Shown: positions 35,486 to 48,614, counted from the stretch's first letter. The stretch is 64,000 bases of DNA from Toxonevra muliebris (GCA_963691655.1 OY829329.1:81028613-81092612); one strand, 5' to 3'. The notes: a model not told the origin generated them from the letters alone. Numbers and translations: made by a program.

Positions 35486-35879
35486 TTTGTTTAAATAACC
35501 ATCAAATACTATGCAACATTGTAAAAAAAAGTACTTGACTGAATTGTATCCCAAACAAAGTTGTGTTATACTGGCGCCACTTACACTGACGTTGTGCACA
35601 ACCTTCCACTTCGACTTCTGTATTTGTATGCTTACTTCTGTTTTAACTCAATTCGATTCAATTCAGTTCAAGTCAGCATAAACACAATAGCATTTATAAA
35701 TATAAATATATACAAACAAATTTATGCCTCTTCCTCTAAATTTTATGAGATTTCTTCTTTTTCATAATTGTTTTATTGTTCAATTTTCATTTGCTTGGTA
35801 ACTTGTCAATCATTTTTATGCCATTTTCATTAAGTTGATTTACTGAAATCAATATTTGTTTGTGTTCTAATTAGTTCTC

Positions 35880-35955
35880 TCCGGGCTGTATCCGATACCC
35901 GGGTTTTCGGACCCGTTATGTTCCGGCTACCCGTGAAGTTCCGGGTGTCCACGCC
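35880..35955. repeat. GC-rich ACCCG-motif patch
   Basis: A sharply GC-rich island in AT-rich DNA. It carries several CCGGGT/ACCCG units: TATCCGATACCCGGGTTTTC, then GGACCCG, CTACCCG and TTCCGGGTG. Short inverted and direct copies of one motif over 75 bp suggest the end of a transposon or a decayed binding-site array. No partner end was found. Confidence 0.4.
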
Positions 35956-36019
35956 TGAGTCGTAGACTGATTAAAAAATGTATAGAATTTAAAGTTTACA
36001 ACATATAATAATAAGTAGC

Positions 36020-36640
36020 CACGCTATCCGGATGCGGCCGAACTTTGTACACCCTACACACCATCTAAAATAATTCCTATTTGCATTTAACGGTAGGTAC
36101 TATTTACATGAAATATTTTATTTATCATCATAACTCTATATGAAACCTTGTTGATTTGTATCAATATCTACTTTTTTATTATTCTTTGAAGATGTCACTT
36201 ATATGGAAAATAGATGTAGCTATTTCCCGATGTTGGCACAACTAGAGGATATTTTAATGAAGTATAATGAATTTGGTAATTGGCTTTAGAATTTAATTCC
36301 ATGCCACTCTTTGAAAATTTCACTTATATTGAAGATACCATGCCAACTTTTATAGTTTTCACTAAAATCATATATGTATGCATAGCGATTTCATAAAAAT
36401 ACGGGTCTAAAAATTGATTTTCTATAGTTTCGTGGGCAAATTTATTTAGAATTATTCGCAGATTTTTCTTTTACTATACGTTTTCGCAATTTTTTTCGCC
36501 CCGATTAACGCATACCTACGACTCAGTATTTCCTTTGACATCGCTTTGTGAGCACTTAATTTCTATGGGAGTTACCGTATCCGATTTTCATTATATTGGC
36601 CTCAATAATTTCTTTGAAATTCCGGTTAATCTCATTTACT
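36020..36640. repeat. Diverged interspersed repeat with a CGGCCGAA...ACCCTAC head
   Basis: The head CCGGATGCGGCCGAACTTTG, then ACACCCTAC, is related to 26831-27130. The body holds two similar phrases, GATGTCACTTATATGGAAAA and TTTCACTTATATTGAAGATA, and AGTTACCGTATCCGATTTTC. It is non-coding. The limits and family are uncertain. Confidence 0.35.
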
Positions 36641-39600
36641 TTCCTATGATATATATTTTTGAAAATTGAGCTTTCCAATTTATTTATATTTTACTATTAC
36701 TCTTCCATTTTACAACTAAAAAATTTTTGCCAGCAAAATAAATAAACTATGATTTCCACACGGTTGTATATACAAACGAGTGCAAGTTTACGAAGTTATT
36801 TGGTTTTCGTAAATAATTTTTAAACTAATTTTGACAGCTTATTTACAGGCTGATAAGTTTATATGGTTTACACAGTTTGAGAGGTTTTTCGTGTCTATAG
36901 CAATACCCTAATTATATTTCTAAGGATTACTAAATATTTAGAATAGGAACTAAACGAAACTAAATGATTCTCAAAACTAGTGTTCCATAAACCTAAAGAC
37001 TGTTTTGCTACAATCTTCTGACCTTATTCTGATCTAGTTAAGAGGTCTGGAACAAACTACTATGAAGTGAATCAGCACGTATAGTTTTGAATGGAAATAC
37101 GCAAATAATCCCAAGTAACATTTGGAGATGTTACAAAAAGTGTTTAATATTTTCCCGTCGCGACGTTCCTATTACATGCATAGATCCTCAACAAATATTG
37201 GCATGCCCTAAGTCTTAAATAAACCAATCGCAAGACGTATTTTAATGCGCAATAGCTTTAATATTTTATAATTATTTATTTTTAATGTAAACGAATTTCC
37301 CTTTAGCCTAAATTTATTTAATCTATTTTACGAATTATTTTTAACTATTGTGCTCTTGTCTGTGAGATCTTTGTATCCATAGCCGGTAATAATTAAATAA
37401 AAAGTTTGTAAAAAAATAGACCAAGCTTGCAAAGTGCTTGAATAAACTCTTTATAAGTGAATGCACAGAAGACTTAAATAAAAACAAAATAAGTGATTAA
37501 AATTGAAAGGGAACAACCCCAAAAATACACCATGAACACATGAGCAAGTATATAAATCTATGAGTTTTGGAAAGCAAATAAAATCAATCAATTTCTTCAT
37601 AAAACTTGGAAATTAAGTAAAATGTATTTACATAAGTGTTATATCTGTACATGAATTGTCTTATGTATGTATGTATTTGTGTGTGTAGTTGGAAAAAATC
37701 AGAAAATACAATTACGAAATCCCCATAAAAAACAAAAGTCGCCAGCAACAGAAATCCCTCGCGTAGATACAAGTAGAAAATCGTATTTACACAGTTCCTT
37801 CTACATTGGAAATAATTAACAAAATGACCTCATTCTTAAAGAAAGTAGATTTGGAAGAAAGAAAACGAAACTAAGAAAATATTATGAGGGGAAAATTATG
37901 GCTTGACTTCACTATCAAGCAAGTGAAAATTTTAATCCATTTTCCGTATGCAATTGACAAAGTGTCAGTTGAACACTTTATAAGTATGTACTTGAGTGTG
38001 AATGTAAAATGTGAGTGGAGTGTCCTTAACCGTTACGTTAAGGCGTTTTTCTTAAGCGTTAAGTGATTTATCAGTAAAAGTAAATAAACACACACTAGAA
38101 GTTAAATGCATGGGGATACACTCAAAACTTTCCCAACTCAACACTATGCGTAAATGAGTCTGAGTAGATGGGAAGTGGTGTGCGTGCATGTGTCTCATAC
38201 ATTTTTTTATTAATTTAACAACAGCAGCGGCAATTTTCATCATCATCATGGCCATCAGCATTGAATTTTAAATTGGAAATTTTCATTAGGCGTGAATTGT
38301 GTTATCTATGAGATATACAACATTGAAGTGTAAAGTATTCGTACGCACATGTGAATGTATTGGTATAAGTAGGCATGTGTGTGTGTACTGATGTATCTGT
38401 CAAGGGTATTTACAACGATCTCACCCAATTTTCCGAACAACAAAATCTTCTTAGAATTGCTTGTCTTGTTCTCTTTCTCGTACGCATTCAAATTGATGTG
38501 CGCATAAAAATCAATCAGCACACGCTCTTAATAGCGACGCAGCATTTTCAATTTCAATTATATTTAGTTACATGTATCTGACAGATATTTCTCATTGGAT
38601 TCATGCGTTGCGTTATTTTCATCATTAAACGCAGCAGCAGCAACAGTTTGTGTGTGTGCGTGTGTAAGGTGTTGAGGGATCACTATTTGTAAATTTTTCT
38701 TAAAGACAAATTGTTTTTGTTTTGAGGTTGAAGATAATTCGAAGGGAAGAATATATTTTTTAAAACATATTTTTTCACATGACTTTCCTTCTAGCGCACG
38801 CTTTCGATGTATTGTAAGTTGTTGCTGCTTGCGGCTAAATATTTTCTTAGAGACCCAAAAAAACACAAACGCATTTTCGTAGGCGTTTGTGTAAAACAAG
38901 ACTAAAAAACGCGAAAATTTACATTTCAATATTCTGAGTTTTTTTTATTTTTTTATTTTTTTATTTTTGTTGATTTTTATTGAAAATCACTTTTCAACCA
39001 CTTTGTGGGTGCTTAAGTTGCTGACAGTCGGCATGACATATTGATGAATGTATTTTCTGTCTTTATTTTTCCATGCTTTATGGAATATATTTAAAAACTT
39101 TTTCATCCAAATGTGCAACGTTTTTGTATTACGGCGATGCGGAAAATTAAATTGGAAACAAAAGTATAGCTAGAAAATAGAAGGAACATAAAGTGTGAGA
39201 TCTGTGGAAATCCATAAATCAAAAGTTCATCTCGTAGATTACTTCAATTTGACAAATAGAATAATATCACCTTTGCAATAAATTCCAGATTTGAACATTG
39301 TATGTAAATCTACAGTGCGTTTCATATTTACAATCCCACAAGCTTTAAAGATTTTTCTTTACAACCCAGAGTACTAATCAGTAATAATTCCCCTGAGAAA
39401 AATAAAGGCAAATATACTCTCACACTTCCTGGTACCTACTCGAACACACCTACCAGGCTGACTGCAGCGCTGACGGTATATTGGGCAATAGAAGAACTCA
39501 ACATCCTATACAACATGAATTGTGGATGAAAATAAGCAGGCTCTCTTCCACTCCCTCTGGCATTCCTATTAATGCCTTCCTAAACAACCTAAACAAGATT

Positions 39601-40326
39601 TCTGAAATTGAGATTAGGAAGGGAGCTTCTCCAATTTCATAATCTCCTGATTTGGCTCTAGAAATATCGGCTTTGTTATTTCTTCTGCTGATTTCAAGCA
39701 AGAAAAAATCAGGTTCCAAGCTTCAAAAAATTCAAAAAAATAGCGAAATCAAATCTTCAAAAAGGATGCCAGACATGTATTTTGTGTTTTATAGATTCCA
39801 TGACAAAAAAAAGATCTTTCGACACCTACTGATGTTGTTGAAGTTAATTTTAATTTTGTAATTTCGCTGGGTTCCTGGCAATTGGAGAATTTTAAAATAG
39901 CCTAATATAGCGGTCAGATTGTTATATTTTAAGAAAATTAAAAATCTTAAAACAAATGCCCCATAAGTAAGCTCGACAGATCGTGCTTTAAAATAATGCA
40001 AACGGGTAAAAATTCAAAAAAACAAGCACTATGTAAATGCTTAAGATTTTTCTTTTTAGTTATTACACATAAATTTTGTTTTACAAGGTGGCGCAAATAA
40101 CTTCACTCTATCGAAAAATGCTCTCATATTTGTAATTTTCTCCAAACGAGCTCGAGACGACTACACGACTATACGACTCTACAGCTCGCCCTGCTGAACA
40201 ACAAAAAACTACACTTAGTCCTTAGACGTCGTATCTCATTGTGGTTTTGCTGTTTGTGAAGTAAACAAAAGCAGAATACATGTAGACTAACCATGGATAG
40301 AAATACTCCTGAAAAACACGGAATAA
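36641..40326. other. Non-coding stretch, mostly unexplained
   Basis: AT-rich DNA. A somewhat GC-richer segment at 39411-39642 is open on the + strand for about 77 codons without a family match. GGTGGCGCAAATAAC at 40086 could be a transposon end. No gene is supported. Confidence 0.45.
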
Positions 40327-40683
40327 TTGGAATATAATGGAATAATCTACCGTTTTGGCGATTCACATTTGTCTGCAAGATCACCCGATCTGACCATTTT
40401 AGACATATTTCTTTGGGATTATGGGAAGTCATTGGTCTATGTGAATAACGCACAAATACTTGCAACCTTGAAGGACAACATTTGGCGACAAATAGAGACA
40501 GATAATGAAAGATTGCATAAAAAGGGCCAAATTTCAATAAGCATTGGAGGCCAACATTTAAACAATGTCATCTTCAGTAATTATTGGAAAAAACTTCAAG
40601 GTCTTAATAAAAATATCAAAAATAAAATCATCGTTTTTCAATTTAAAAGAAAAGATATAGCTATAGTATATCAGTTCGGGTGA
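40327..40683 (+). pseudogene. DDE transposase C-terminal relic
   Basis: A 118-residue frame. Its core RSPDLTILDIFLWDYGKSLV is the third catalytic block of a Tc1/mariner-superfamily (IS630-type DDE) transposase, normally SPDLTPLDFFLWGYLKSxVY. It continues with TLKDNIWRQIE and IGGQHLNNVIF, which match the conserved tail (xxGGHLxDVIF). The first two catalytic acids are absent upstream, and the frame runs past the normal end into unrelated residues. The sequence differs clearly from the mariner copies at 8.7 and 31 kb, so it is a separate, older family. Confidence 0.7.
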
Positions 40684-43434
40684 CAACTTTTGCACAATTT
40701 CGCAAATATATCTGAAAGGATATTCTTCAAGTAGAGAAATTTCGCGGAAAATCGATCATAATCAATGGATCTTCAAGAAGTTTTTGGCTCGTAAAAATCA
40801 GAAAAGGATAATTTAACAGTATTAGAAGTTAATCAGTAACTGAACAATGAGTTTAATTTTTGTTGGCAACGAAGAACCAGTGACTTAAAAAATATCTACT
40901 TGGGAAGATATAAATGTAATTAAAACTCGTCATTATTGTTGAGTTTAGTTGTGCTTCAGCTAAGAGCAAATCGACAATTTAACAAATCCTCTACTAAAAT
41001 GAGCTTTGACAAATTTTTCGATTCCTTCAACAAATCACAATGGTATGAATTAAAATCACCTACGACATTCAAATTCCCTTTTCCTGGTCGAACAAATTGA
41101 CATTGGCATGGAAATTTTAGCTAAAAACGGAAATTAGATATACATAACATGTGGAAGAACAATCAATAGAGTCATGTTTTTCTGCCCAAATTGTACTCTG
41201 GAGGCCATTTGGTGCTCTGATAAACATGGAGTTCCCTTCTACAAATCTAAAAACTTCATCTGATGTGTTTAAAGCAGAGAGATTTTGTCACAGCTTTGCC
41301 ATATTTCAAAGTTTTCCAATGAAAACCGGTGCTATCATCGAAAGGCTCCTATCAAAATGGCGTAAGCTAATTTCTTAATTTTTTCAGACTTCTGGGTTAT
41401 AGTGAAAGGTTTGGAAACCTCATAGATTAAACTTGCCACATAATTTATCGTAATATTAATCTAAAGAAAGACAAGCAGTAGTAACAAAGTTCAAAATATT
41501 GTTATTTTATACGTTAGTCCCCAAATGCTGAAGTGGTTAGTCACTAAGACATTTTTGTGTCTTTATTCCTCAATCCTATCAGCTGAGGAAAGTGGGACTG
41601 AAGCAATTAATACACACAGATTTCTAATAAAAAATGAGTAGTATCTGGTTTCTACCTTGGTGCAATATGGTATAGGCAACGAAAACATAGCAGTGGCCGT
41701 CACCATAGAATGATCATATTGAAATGTGAGAACTAATATCGGAAATTTTTCATACAGAAGCTCCAAACGAAATCCTATTTGACGAAGGAATGTTCGAGTA
41801 ATATTATAGCTTGAGGTTTTCAGTAACTTTCCATCAGTTGAAATGAAAATAAAAGTTTTTATATCACAGGGAGCCTGTGAGAATCTGTTATTAATTTATC
41901 ATTAGAATGTTATTGTGATTGTTTATAAAATAGAAGTGGTACCTTATCTTTTTTCCTGTGACTTGTATAAAGTTTTAATTTATTCCATTTTTTTTGTGTT
42001 TTTGTGTTGCTGTTCTTTACTATTCCTTTCTTTATTTACTCATTACCCCAAAAATGTTGAAGTTTCCTCCAATTAAAATTTACATGGAGCTTATTGGTTT
42101 TTAGTTCTAATTTTCTATTAATTACTTTAATATTTTGTTTAGATATTAAGGGAAAAAAACTTGAACAAGCTTTTTTCCAAATTATTTTATTTTTTATTCA
42201 CTACTTGCACATTTTCTTTTTTATGATTTATTACAAGATCTTTTCATATATTTTTCTATTATTTTCACATTTTTGCTTGAATATTACTTAATTAAGCGGC
42301 ATTCGTATAATTCTCCGCATAATTTGTTATTTGAAATTTAACGGTCAATTGATTTTGCTTTTAGAGCGCTCAATAAAATTAATATTTCAAAGGGGAGATG
42401 AACAAAATGTCTTCTTTTTTTTTTTTTTTTTGTTTCCTGTATATAACAATTATCCGTAAGTTACGAACTGTCCTAACGCGCGCGTCCAAAATGACTGAAT
42501 TTTCTTCGTAGCATGGCAAAAGTCTAGAGTCAAACAATAAACAGAGCAAAGAGCAGCAGCGTAATATCAGGCAAGCAATAAGGGAGCATGACACGTATAC
42601 ACAACAACACACACCAATAACGAACAACACACTCTCAATGCAATAGCAACAACACCAACTATAATGCACGAAGTCGAAGCTACCAAATAAATTAACGAAT
42701 GAACATCCAAATAAGAAAGAACAAAATAGAATGCCGAACTCATTTTCCAATATCCGAAAAATACTGAGAGAGGGAACGACGAATGCCGTCTAGGCAACAT
42801 ACAACAATTAGTTGTTGTTGTTGTTTGCTGTTGCTGCTGTAATACTTAGTTTGATAAGAACAATAACACAACACTAAATTACCGGCATATTGAAAACATA
42901 CGTCAAAAAAGAAGAAGAACAAAGAGGATTCATGAACTCGTTAACAGTGGAAGAGAATAAGTGGGAACGATAACAGCAACGAGAGAGAAATTCAGATGTC
43001 ATGCGGCGAATTCGACATCGCTGTAGTACGATGGTGATGAGAACTTTTCAATGACAAGTTCCAATTTTTACTTTAAAAAAAAGCAAAAACTTCGTTCCTA
43101 TATTTGACTCGTGCATTTATGTGCATATGCATGTATATTAACAGTACCGTTAGAAAATTTACTATCAGAATTGATAAAAAAAAAATATTATCAACAGGTT
43201 TCAAAAATTTCAAAAGAGCATTGGGAGCATATAGTAGTTATAATAATATTGGTAGTAAACTAGAAAATAAACGGTGTCATACAAAGTTGTAAATACCTTG
43301 TAAGCCGCTGTTAAATTTTTTTTTTGATTCTTTTACACAACCAAAATAATTTTATAAAACGATTTCGGTTTGTAATAAATCCGATAAACTTATACAAATA
43401 TCAAAATAAAACAAACATTTCTACTACAGTTTAA
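40684..43434. other. Non-coding stretch, no supported gene
   Basis: AT-rich DNA with a T tract at about 42416-42431 and a GTT/GCTG low-complexity tract at 42810-42840. The minus-strand frames at 42379-42922 derive from CAA/CAG-type repeats. Confidence 0.5.
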
Positions 43435-43571
43435 CCCTTGCAGAGCCCACCATCATATTTACGTGGGTAGAATCTGACAAGAATAAAATGCTTTAGACTG
43501 ATATCGTTGTTCCCTTTATAATGAATAGTGTAAATCGAATAGCTTAGTTTTTTAATTTAGAATTGAAAGGG
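43435..43571. mobile_element. piggyBac-type MITE, 137 bp
   Basis: Flanked by TTAA at 43431-43434 and 43572-43575. The inverted ends are CCCTTGCA and TTGAAAGGG. This is the TTAA plus CCCTT signature of piggyBac-mobilised MITEs. It is non-coding. Confidence 0.6.
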
Positions 43572-45269
43572 TTAAATGAAACGAAAGCAAATAATAAGTT
43601 TGATTTAGTTTTAATAAGAGAAAAAATGACAACCAAGTCTGGTCACGGTATACCTTAAAAAGAAGGAAACTTACTATTTAGTATCTTTTGCGGCACAAAT
43701 ACATATATATATACATATAAACATAAAATTCCCAAAATTTTTTATCTGATTAAAGCATTTGAAGTGGAAAACAAATCAAAAATCTGGCAACCTTTATACG
43801 GTTAGAAACAGTTGCTCCTAAATTTTCAGTAGAATTGGAAGCATTAGTTTTTTCAAGTTTTATGTGAAGTAAATTCGTGAGTTTTATAATATACTAAAAT
43901 TTATAATTACTAAAATATCGAAAAATGTGTGTTTGTGTTGATGAATTTTAATTTTAACAAACTGGGTGTAAGCATAAACCAATAAATATATTTTATTTTA
44001 CTAAAGCATAAAATAGATTTGTGCTGCAGCTATTTTTTTGCACAGCGCCACCTATTTAATGGTGTACGAACTAAATGCAAAACAGTGAGAGAAAGAGCGA
44101 AAACTGAAAGATTGAGAGAGGTCAGCAATATTCATTCTTTCCGAACATGCTCGATTGTCGCTCGAACATGTGCGACTGAGACAATCTCAAAAACCTCGCG
44201 TCAAACAAAATGCAAATGCAACCTGCTGGCTGCAGCAAAAAGGAAATTTATGGATATGGATGCAAAATTTCTGCTCCAATTAAAAAATATTTCGATGTAT
44301 TTTTAAATTAGAAACATAAATTCGCCACGAAGCAAAATCAACAAACGCACAACAAAAAATTTAAACTAAAAATTTTGAAAAATATCTCTGCATTTTTCAA
44401 TATACATATACAGTGAAGCTACAAACTACTACAACAACAAAAGTTGTATTTTAATTTGTGTTTGCAAATTTATTTATAGAAAAAAGCCCCAAAAATTGTA
44501 AACTTTATCTTTTATTTATAAAATGTTTCAGTTTTGTTTTGTTTCCGAAAACGCTTGTCAACGCTAATGAAGCTGCGATGTTGCCCCTTGTTTTTGTTGT
44601 CTGCGATAGATGCGTGCGATACATACTTCAGCATAATGAATGAATATTTTACCTTTACGATAAAAATAAATATGTAAATGCAGCAGAGGTCTATAGATAT
44701 GTTCAAATATCCCGCAGATATAGAAATAAATAAATATAAAATAAAAATGCCATAACAAACAAACACGCCCCACCTTCAATAAAATACTAAGGCACGCACA
44801 CTATTTAAGATAGGTGAGAGCGGGGCTATAAGCACCACTAATGGAAAGAACTAAAAAATTAACGAAAAAATCTTTTGAATTGCCGTTCACTACTTTTCAA
44901 TGCTAGTCTCAATCAATTAATACATTGAATAATTGAATCTCTTTAATTAACTTTTATTTAGCTTATTTGTCTAACATTTGTCATTTTATTGATCATGTTA
45001 GCTGGTAGCTGCTAACTGTTTGTAATTTTTTGCATATCATAGAAATGTTTTCCTGACAAAAGATATGACTCAGTCAGAACTATTGTAAATTTAAACACGC
45101 AAATTAGCTATAAATAAATGTACCCAAACAACCAGGACAACACTGACTTCACTATAAAGCGAATGAGTCATCAGCTAAGCTATTATGCTATATTGTATTA
45201 TATGTCACAATAAACCAAATATCTGTCCATGCAGCATGTCAAAATGTCTGGGAATTACATAATATTAGG

Positions 45270-45376
45270 GATGTGGAATTGGAAAGAATATTCGATTTTC
45301 GGCTTTTGAATTGATCATAAATTCAAAGCCGATTTATTGACTTTGTAAATCCAATAAAGTCGATTAATCGACTTTT
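45270..45376. repeat. Palindromic TCGATT-rich block
   Basis: Contains the hairpin TCGGCTTTTGAATT / AATTCAAAGCCGA and the perfect 20-bp palindrome AAAGTCGATTAATCGACTTT at 45356-45375. It follows TAGGGATGTGGAATTGG, a start reminiscent of some hAT-like repeats. No second end or target duplication was found. Confidence 0.4.
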
Positions 45377-45448
45377 TTCGATTTTGTTTAACATGGAATA
45401 AAAAAAGGAATTAAAAGAAGATGAATTTTAAATTTGAATTGCATATGC

Positions 45449-45545
45449 AATGATAAAGTGCCTCAAGCCCTATACAAAAAATAAAGTTTTATCCCTCCTA
45501 AGCTGTCGTAAACTTTATAGTTAAGCTATTCTTTGTCTAAAATGG
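45449..45545 (+). mobile_element. Fragment of the CATTAAAGTG MITE family
   Basis: Reads AATGATAAAGTGCCTCAAGC, then CCTATACAAAAA, then CTAAGCTGTCGTAAAC, parallel to 34962-35130. The right end is not visible. Confidence 0.4.
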
Positions 45546-45815
45546 TCTGACCAAATTTAAGACAAATATTTATTTCTTGGATTTTTTATATAGACAATTT
45601 ATCCATGATGAATTTTGCAAACATTTGGCACCCGATCCTCCCAAACTGTCCCCTATGCACGTCTTCCTTTTCGATGATGAATGTCCAAATTGATAAAGCA
45701 CATAAAAATAAGTTAAGGTCTACTTACATACAGAAATACCTATCCGCGTTTCTAAATAAGTATGTAAATCATTTTCTGTAAATTTCACTATTTGCATTTA
45801 ACTGTCTGGATTTAA

Positions 45816-45840
45816 CCCTTTCAGTACGATCGGGACAATA
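45816..45840 (+). mobile_element. Lone piggyBac-type MITE end
   Basis: TTAA (45812-45815) is followed by CCCTTTCAGTACGATCGGGA, an end of the same type as 43435-43571. No matching right end (GGGTTAA) was found in the following kilobase, so it may be truncated or a chance match. Confidence 0.35.
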
Positions 45841-46763
45841 CACCCCATTAATAATTGAATACGACTCCTCTAGTGGGATAATTTGCTGAAAATGTGGGAA
45901 AATTTATTTTGTCCGTTGTTTATGATTAACATAAAATATTGACGTTTGTTTCACAGTTAACGGCAGTAATTGTTTGTGATCGGTAATATATGTTATATTT
46001 TATGCTGTTTTCCGTGTGTTTGTTATGTTTGTTGTGGGATTATATGCCGCTCAGTATTTGTTAGTTTATTTTTGTTTTATTTAGTATATTTATGACTTCT
46101 AGTGGAGCATTACGTTCCAAAACTTAAATCAGAAACACCAACTGGACAATATATCTCCCAGCGCCTCTCCTCTAGCGGCGAAAATTTAAATACAAGGACA
46201 ACCAAAAATTTTATATTTTCTCAGTATTTAAGATTAAGATTTTTAATTTGTGTTATTTTGTCTACAAACCAAAGATTTGTTTCTTTTCTTGTTTGTTTTT
46301 CGTTGCTGACATTACAATGTCATATCTCTCGCATGTCTGTCGTCGATGATACGACAAATCTTCACTTACATTGCCTTATTGTGTTTTTATTGCTCTCAAG
46401 TGGCGCTTCGTTTCATTCCTCATATATTTAGGTAAATCTCATATATCATTTTACACAAAGCAATTTAAAGAAACTATCAAAGGATGAACATTTCCACAAA
46501 CAACCGTTTGGATTTCATTTACATAACAGTCACAATAGAAACGCTTCCATCTTCATCTCAACCCCAACAGCGCAGAGCCTCATTTTAACAAAAACAAATT
46601 AATATACAAATACATAAACAAAAAATTTTCCACTTATTTACGTAGATGTTTTGAAGACGTTTTTTGTAGCATTCTTATCTTTATTGATGCTTGTCATATA
46701 ATACTTTTCTCCCCTTATAGCATACATATGTATGTATGTAGGTACATGCACACATAAGCACTC

Positions 46764-46764
<1 letters not shown>

Positions 46765-46797
<33 letters not shown>
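46765..46797. repeat. (TA)n microsatellite
   Basis: About 16 TA units, followed by TGTACATG. Confidence 0.95.
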
Positions 46798-46802
<5 letters not shown>

Positions 46803-47273
46803 TGTATTTGTATTTTCTTTTCCCTTTATTTTCTTATCTAGTTGATGCTTTTACAAGTAATTGTAATCTTATACTTAAATAGGCAAAAGATTGATAACAT
46901 TCTTGAAAAACAATAGGGAATACTATAATATCAAAGGTCGCTAAAGCCGCCGCCTTTTTAACACCAGGAAACATCAGGGAGCACAATGTGCCATTTTCTT
47001 ATTTTTATTTTTTAATACTGTTTCTTTCGAATTTTGTCAGCTCTCAATATTTTTTCGCCTGCTGCTTCTCCTGATTGAATAAACAATGCCATAAATTCCA
47101 TCAAGCAAATGCCTTGATGTTTCATTTACTGAATATAATCAGAGTTGAGGAGTGTTTGGATAATGTTGGTTAATATTTGGGTATTGAATTTACCTAAAAG
47201 TGTAAAGGTTACAGAGTAAACTGTTGTTGTTGTTTCCTCGGCAAAAAAAGGAAATCGGAATTCCTTCCTTTAA

Positions 47274-47858
47274 GGGGTTACATGGGTTTGAAAATTTCAA
47301 AAAATCTTATTTTGTTAATAGTACAATATCTCTAGAATATTTTCACATAACTTTAAATCAATTGGAGTAAAAGTCTAGGAGATAGAGCCTTGGGAAGTTC
47401 CGCTCATTGGGCGGAAAACTTTAATCATTTTTTTTCTCAAAACTCTATTTTTGAAGCCGGTTGACACGATTTCTCAATAAATAATAGACCGATCTTGTTC
47501 AAATTTTGCATACTCCTTTAACATAAGATTGACTAGTGCTTGAACGATGAATTTTATTTTTTGATCACAACTAATTTTACAAGGCAATACGTGGTGCAGA
47601 TTATACCAAAAATAATACCGTTTTAGCCACAAACTCTGCCAAGTATTCTAATTTAAATTTTTTTAATTTACCTTCGTCCTTCGAGCTATGCATATCTTAT
47701 AACAGAAATAATTTTGTTTATTAATTTGAGATGTATCTATCATGAGTTATTTTGACAACGCCAAGGGAACTTTATTCTGAGGGGTCACAAATATTTCATT
47801 TGTTGGAAAAAACATAAAAAATATATGCTTTTTTAGTCTTCCAAACCCATGTAACCCC
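47274..47858. mobile_element. TTAA-flanked MITE with GGGGTTACATGGG ends
   Basis: A 585-bp element. The left end is GGGGTTACATGGGTTTG, and the right end is its exact reverse complement. TTAA lies directly outside both ends (47270-47273 and 47859-47862). Counting TTAA, the inverted ends are perfect over 21 bp. It is non-coding, with internal phrases such as CATTGGGCGGAAAAC. The TTAA flank suggests piggyBac-type mobilisation, although the GGGG end is not the usual CCC. Perfect ends point to recent activity. Confidence 0.85.
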
Positions 47859-48614
47859 TTAATACGTTTGTTGTTGTTATGGTTTTGGATAAAAAAATTA
47901 TAATTCGGTTTTGACATATTGAAAGTACTTATTTATATGGTGTTGAACACAGATTGAATGGAAATTTTGAAGGAGTTGATGTCATTCATCAATTAGAAGA
48001 GTTTAGAATTTCAGTTTGCAATATTTTTGTAACAAAAAATAGCACAAAGGGGAAAGCAAACAGCTCTGTCTTTATTTCTTGGTACCATATCATTTTGCTG
48101 TTATTCATTTTAACTTATATGCTTCTTCAAACTATATACATCTTTTGGAAAAAAATAAAAGTGCTTGCCAAAATTAACCCCTTGACGTGGTTAACACAAA
48201 TGCTTACAACACAAATTTCTATACTTTAAAATTGTTTATAATTTCCAACACCTTGAATGACTTCTTGACATAATTTTAGACTGGCCTTTTCCGCCGCTTT
48301 CATTCATTTCTGTGCATGTATAATTCATGGTTAAACAGATTAATGACGCTCTCTGTTTTGGCTTAAATATATGTACGTACTTCATGGTATTAACAAAAAA
48401 CTTGAGAACAAAAATAAAAACGTTTTTATAATTATGTAAATTGTCAGCAGCATTATTCCATGCCTACAGCAGCAACAATGCAATATTTTTTCTAGATTTC
48501 TTTTTGCATTTTACATGCATTTTTTATGTTTGACCACAAGAATTAACCTGACATGAAAAAACGCTTTACTAGCATTTCTCTTTGTATAAATATTGTATAT
48601 TTTTTTAAACATAG
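47859..48614. other. Sequence upstream of the membrane-protein exon
   Basis: AT-rich DNA ending in a pyrimidine-rich stretch TATTTTTTTAAACATAG that could be the splice acceptor of the exon at 48615. The frame at 47954-48229 (91 residues, one hydrophobic run) has AT-rich codons and no bounding splice sites, so it is not called. Confidence 0.45.

Noticed and set aside
39411..39719. Open + stretch and opposed minus frame around 39.4-39.7 kb
   Set aside because: Possibly a decayed mobile-element fragment, but no catalytic or family motif could be named.
41520..41600. TGAAGTGGTTAGTCACTAAGAC, considered as a fourth SINE head
   Set aside because: No B box at the proper spacing, and the SINE body is absent.
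42379..42922. Overlapping minus-strand frames, up to 123 codons, rich in Cys, Leu and Ser
   Set aside because: They lie over CAA/CAG-type low complexity and a T tract. There is no family motif, and frames in the same DNA are open on several registers.
44019..44306. Frame of 95 codons, Lys/Arg/Thr-rich
   Set aside because: No splice sites with a good match, no motif, and composition typical of AGAGA-rich non-coding DNA.
47954..48229. 91-codon frame just upstream of the membrane-protein exon, considered as its first exon
   Set aside because: AT-rich codons, ends at its own stop, and no donor in a phase matching 48615.
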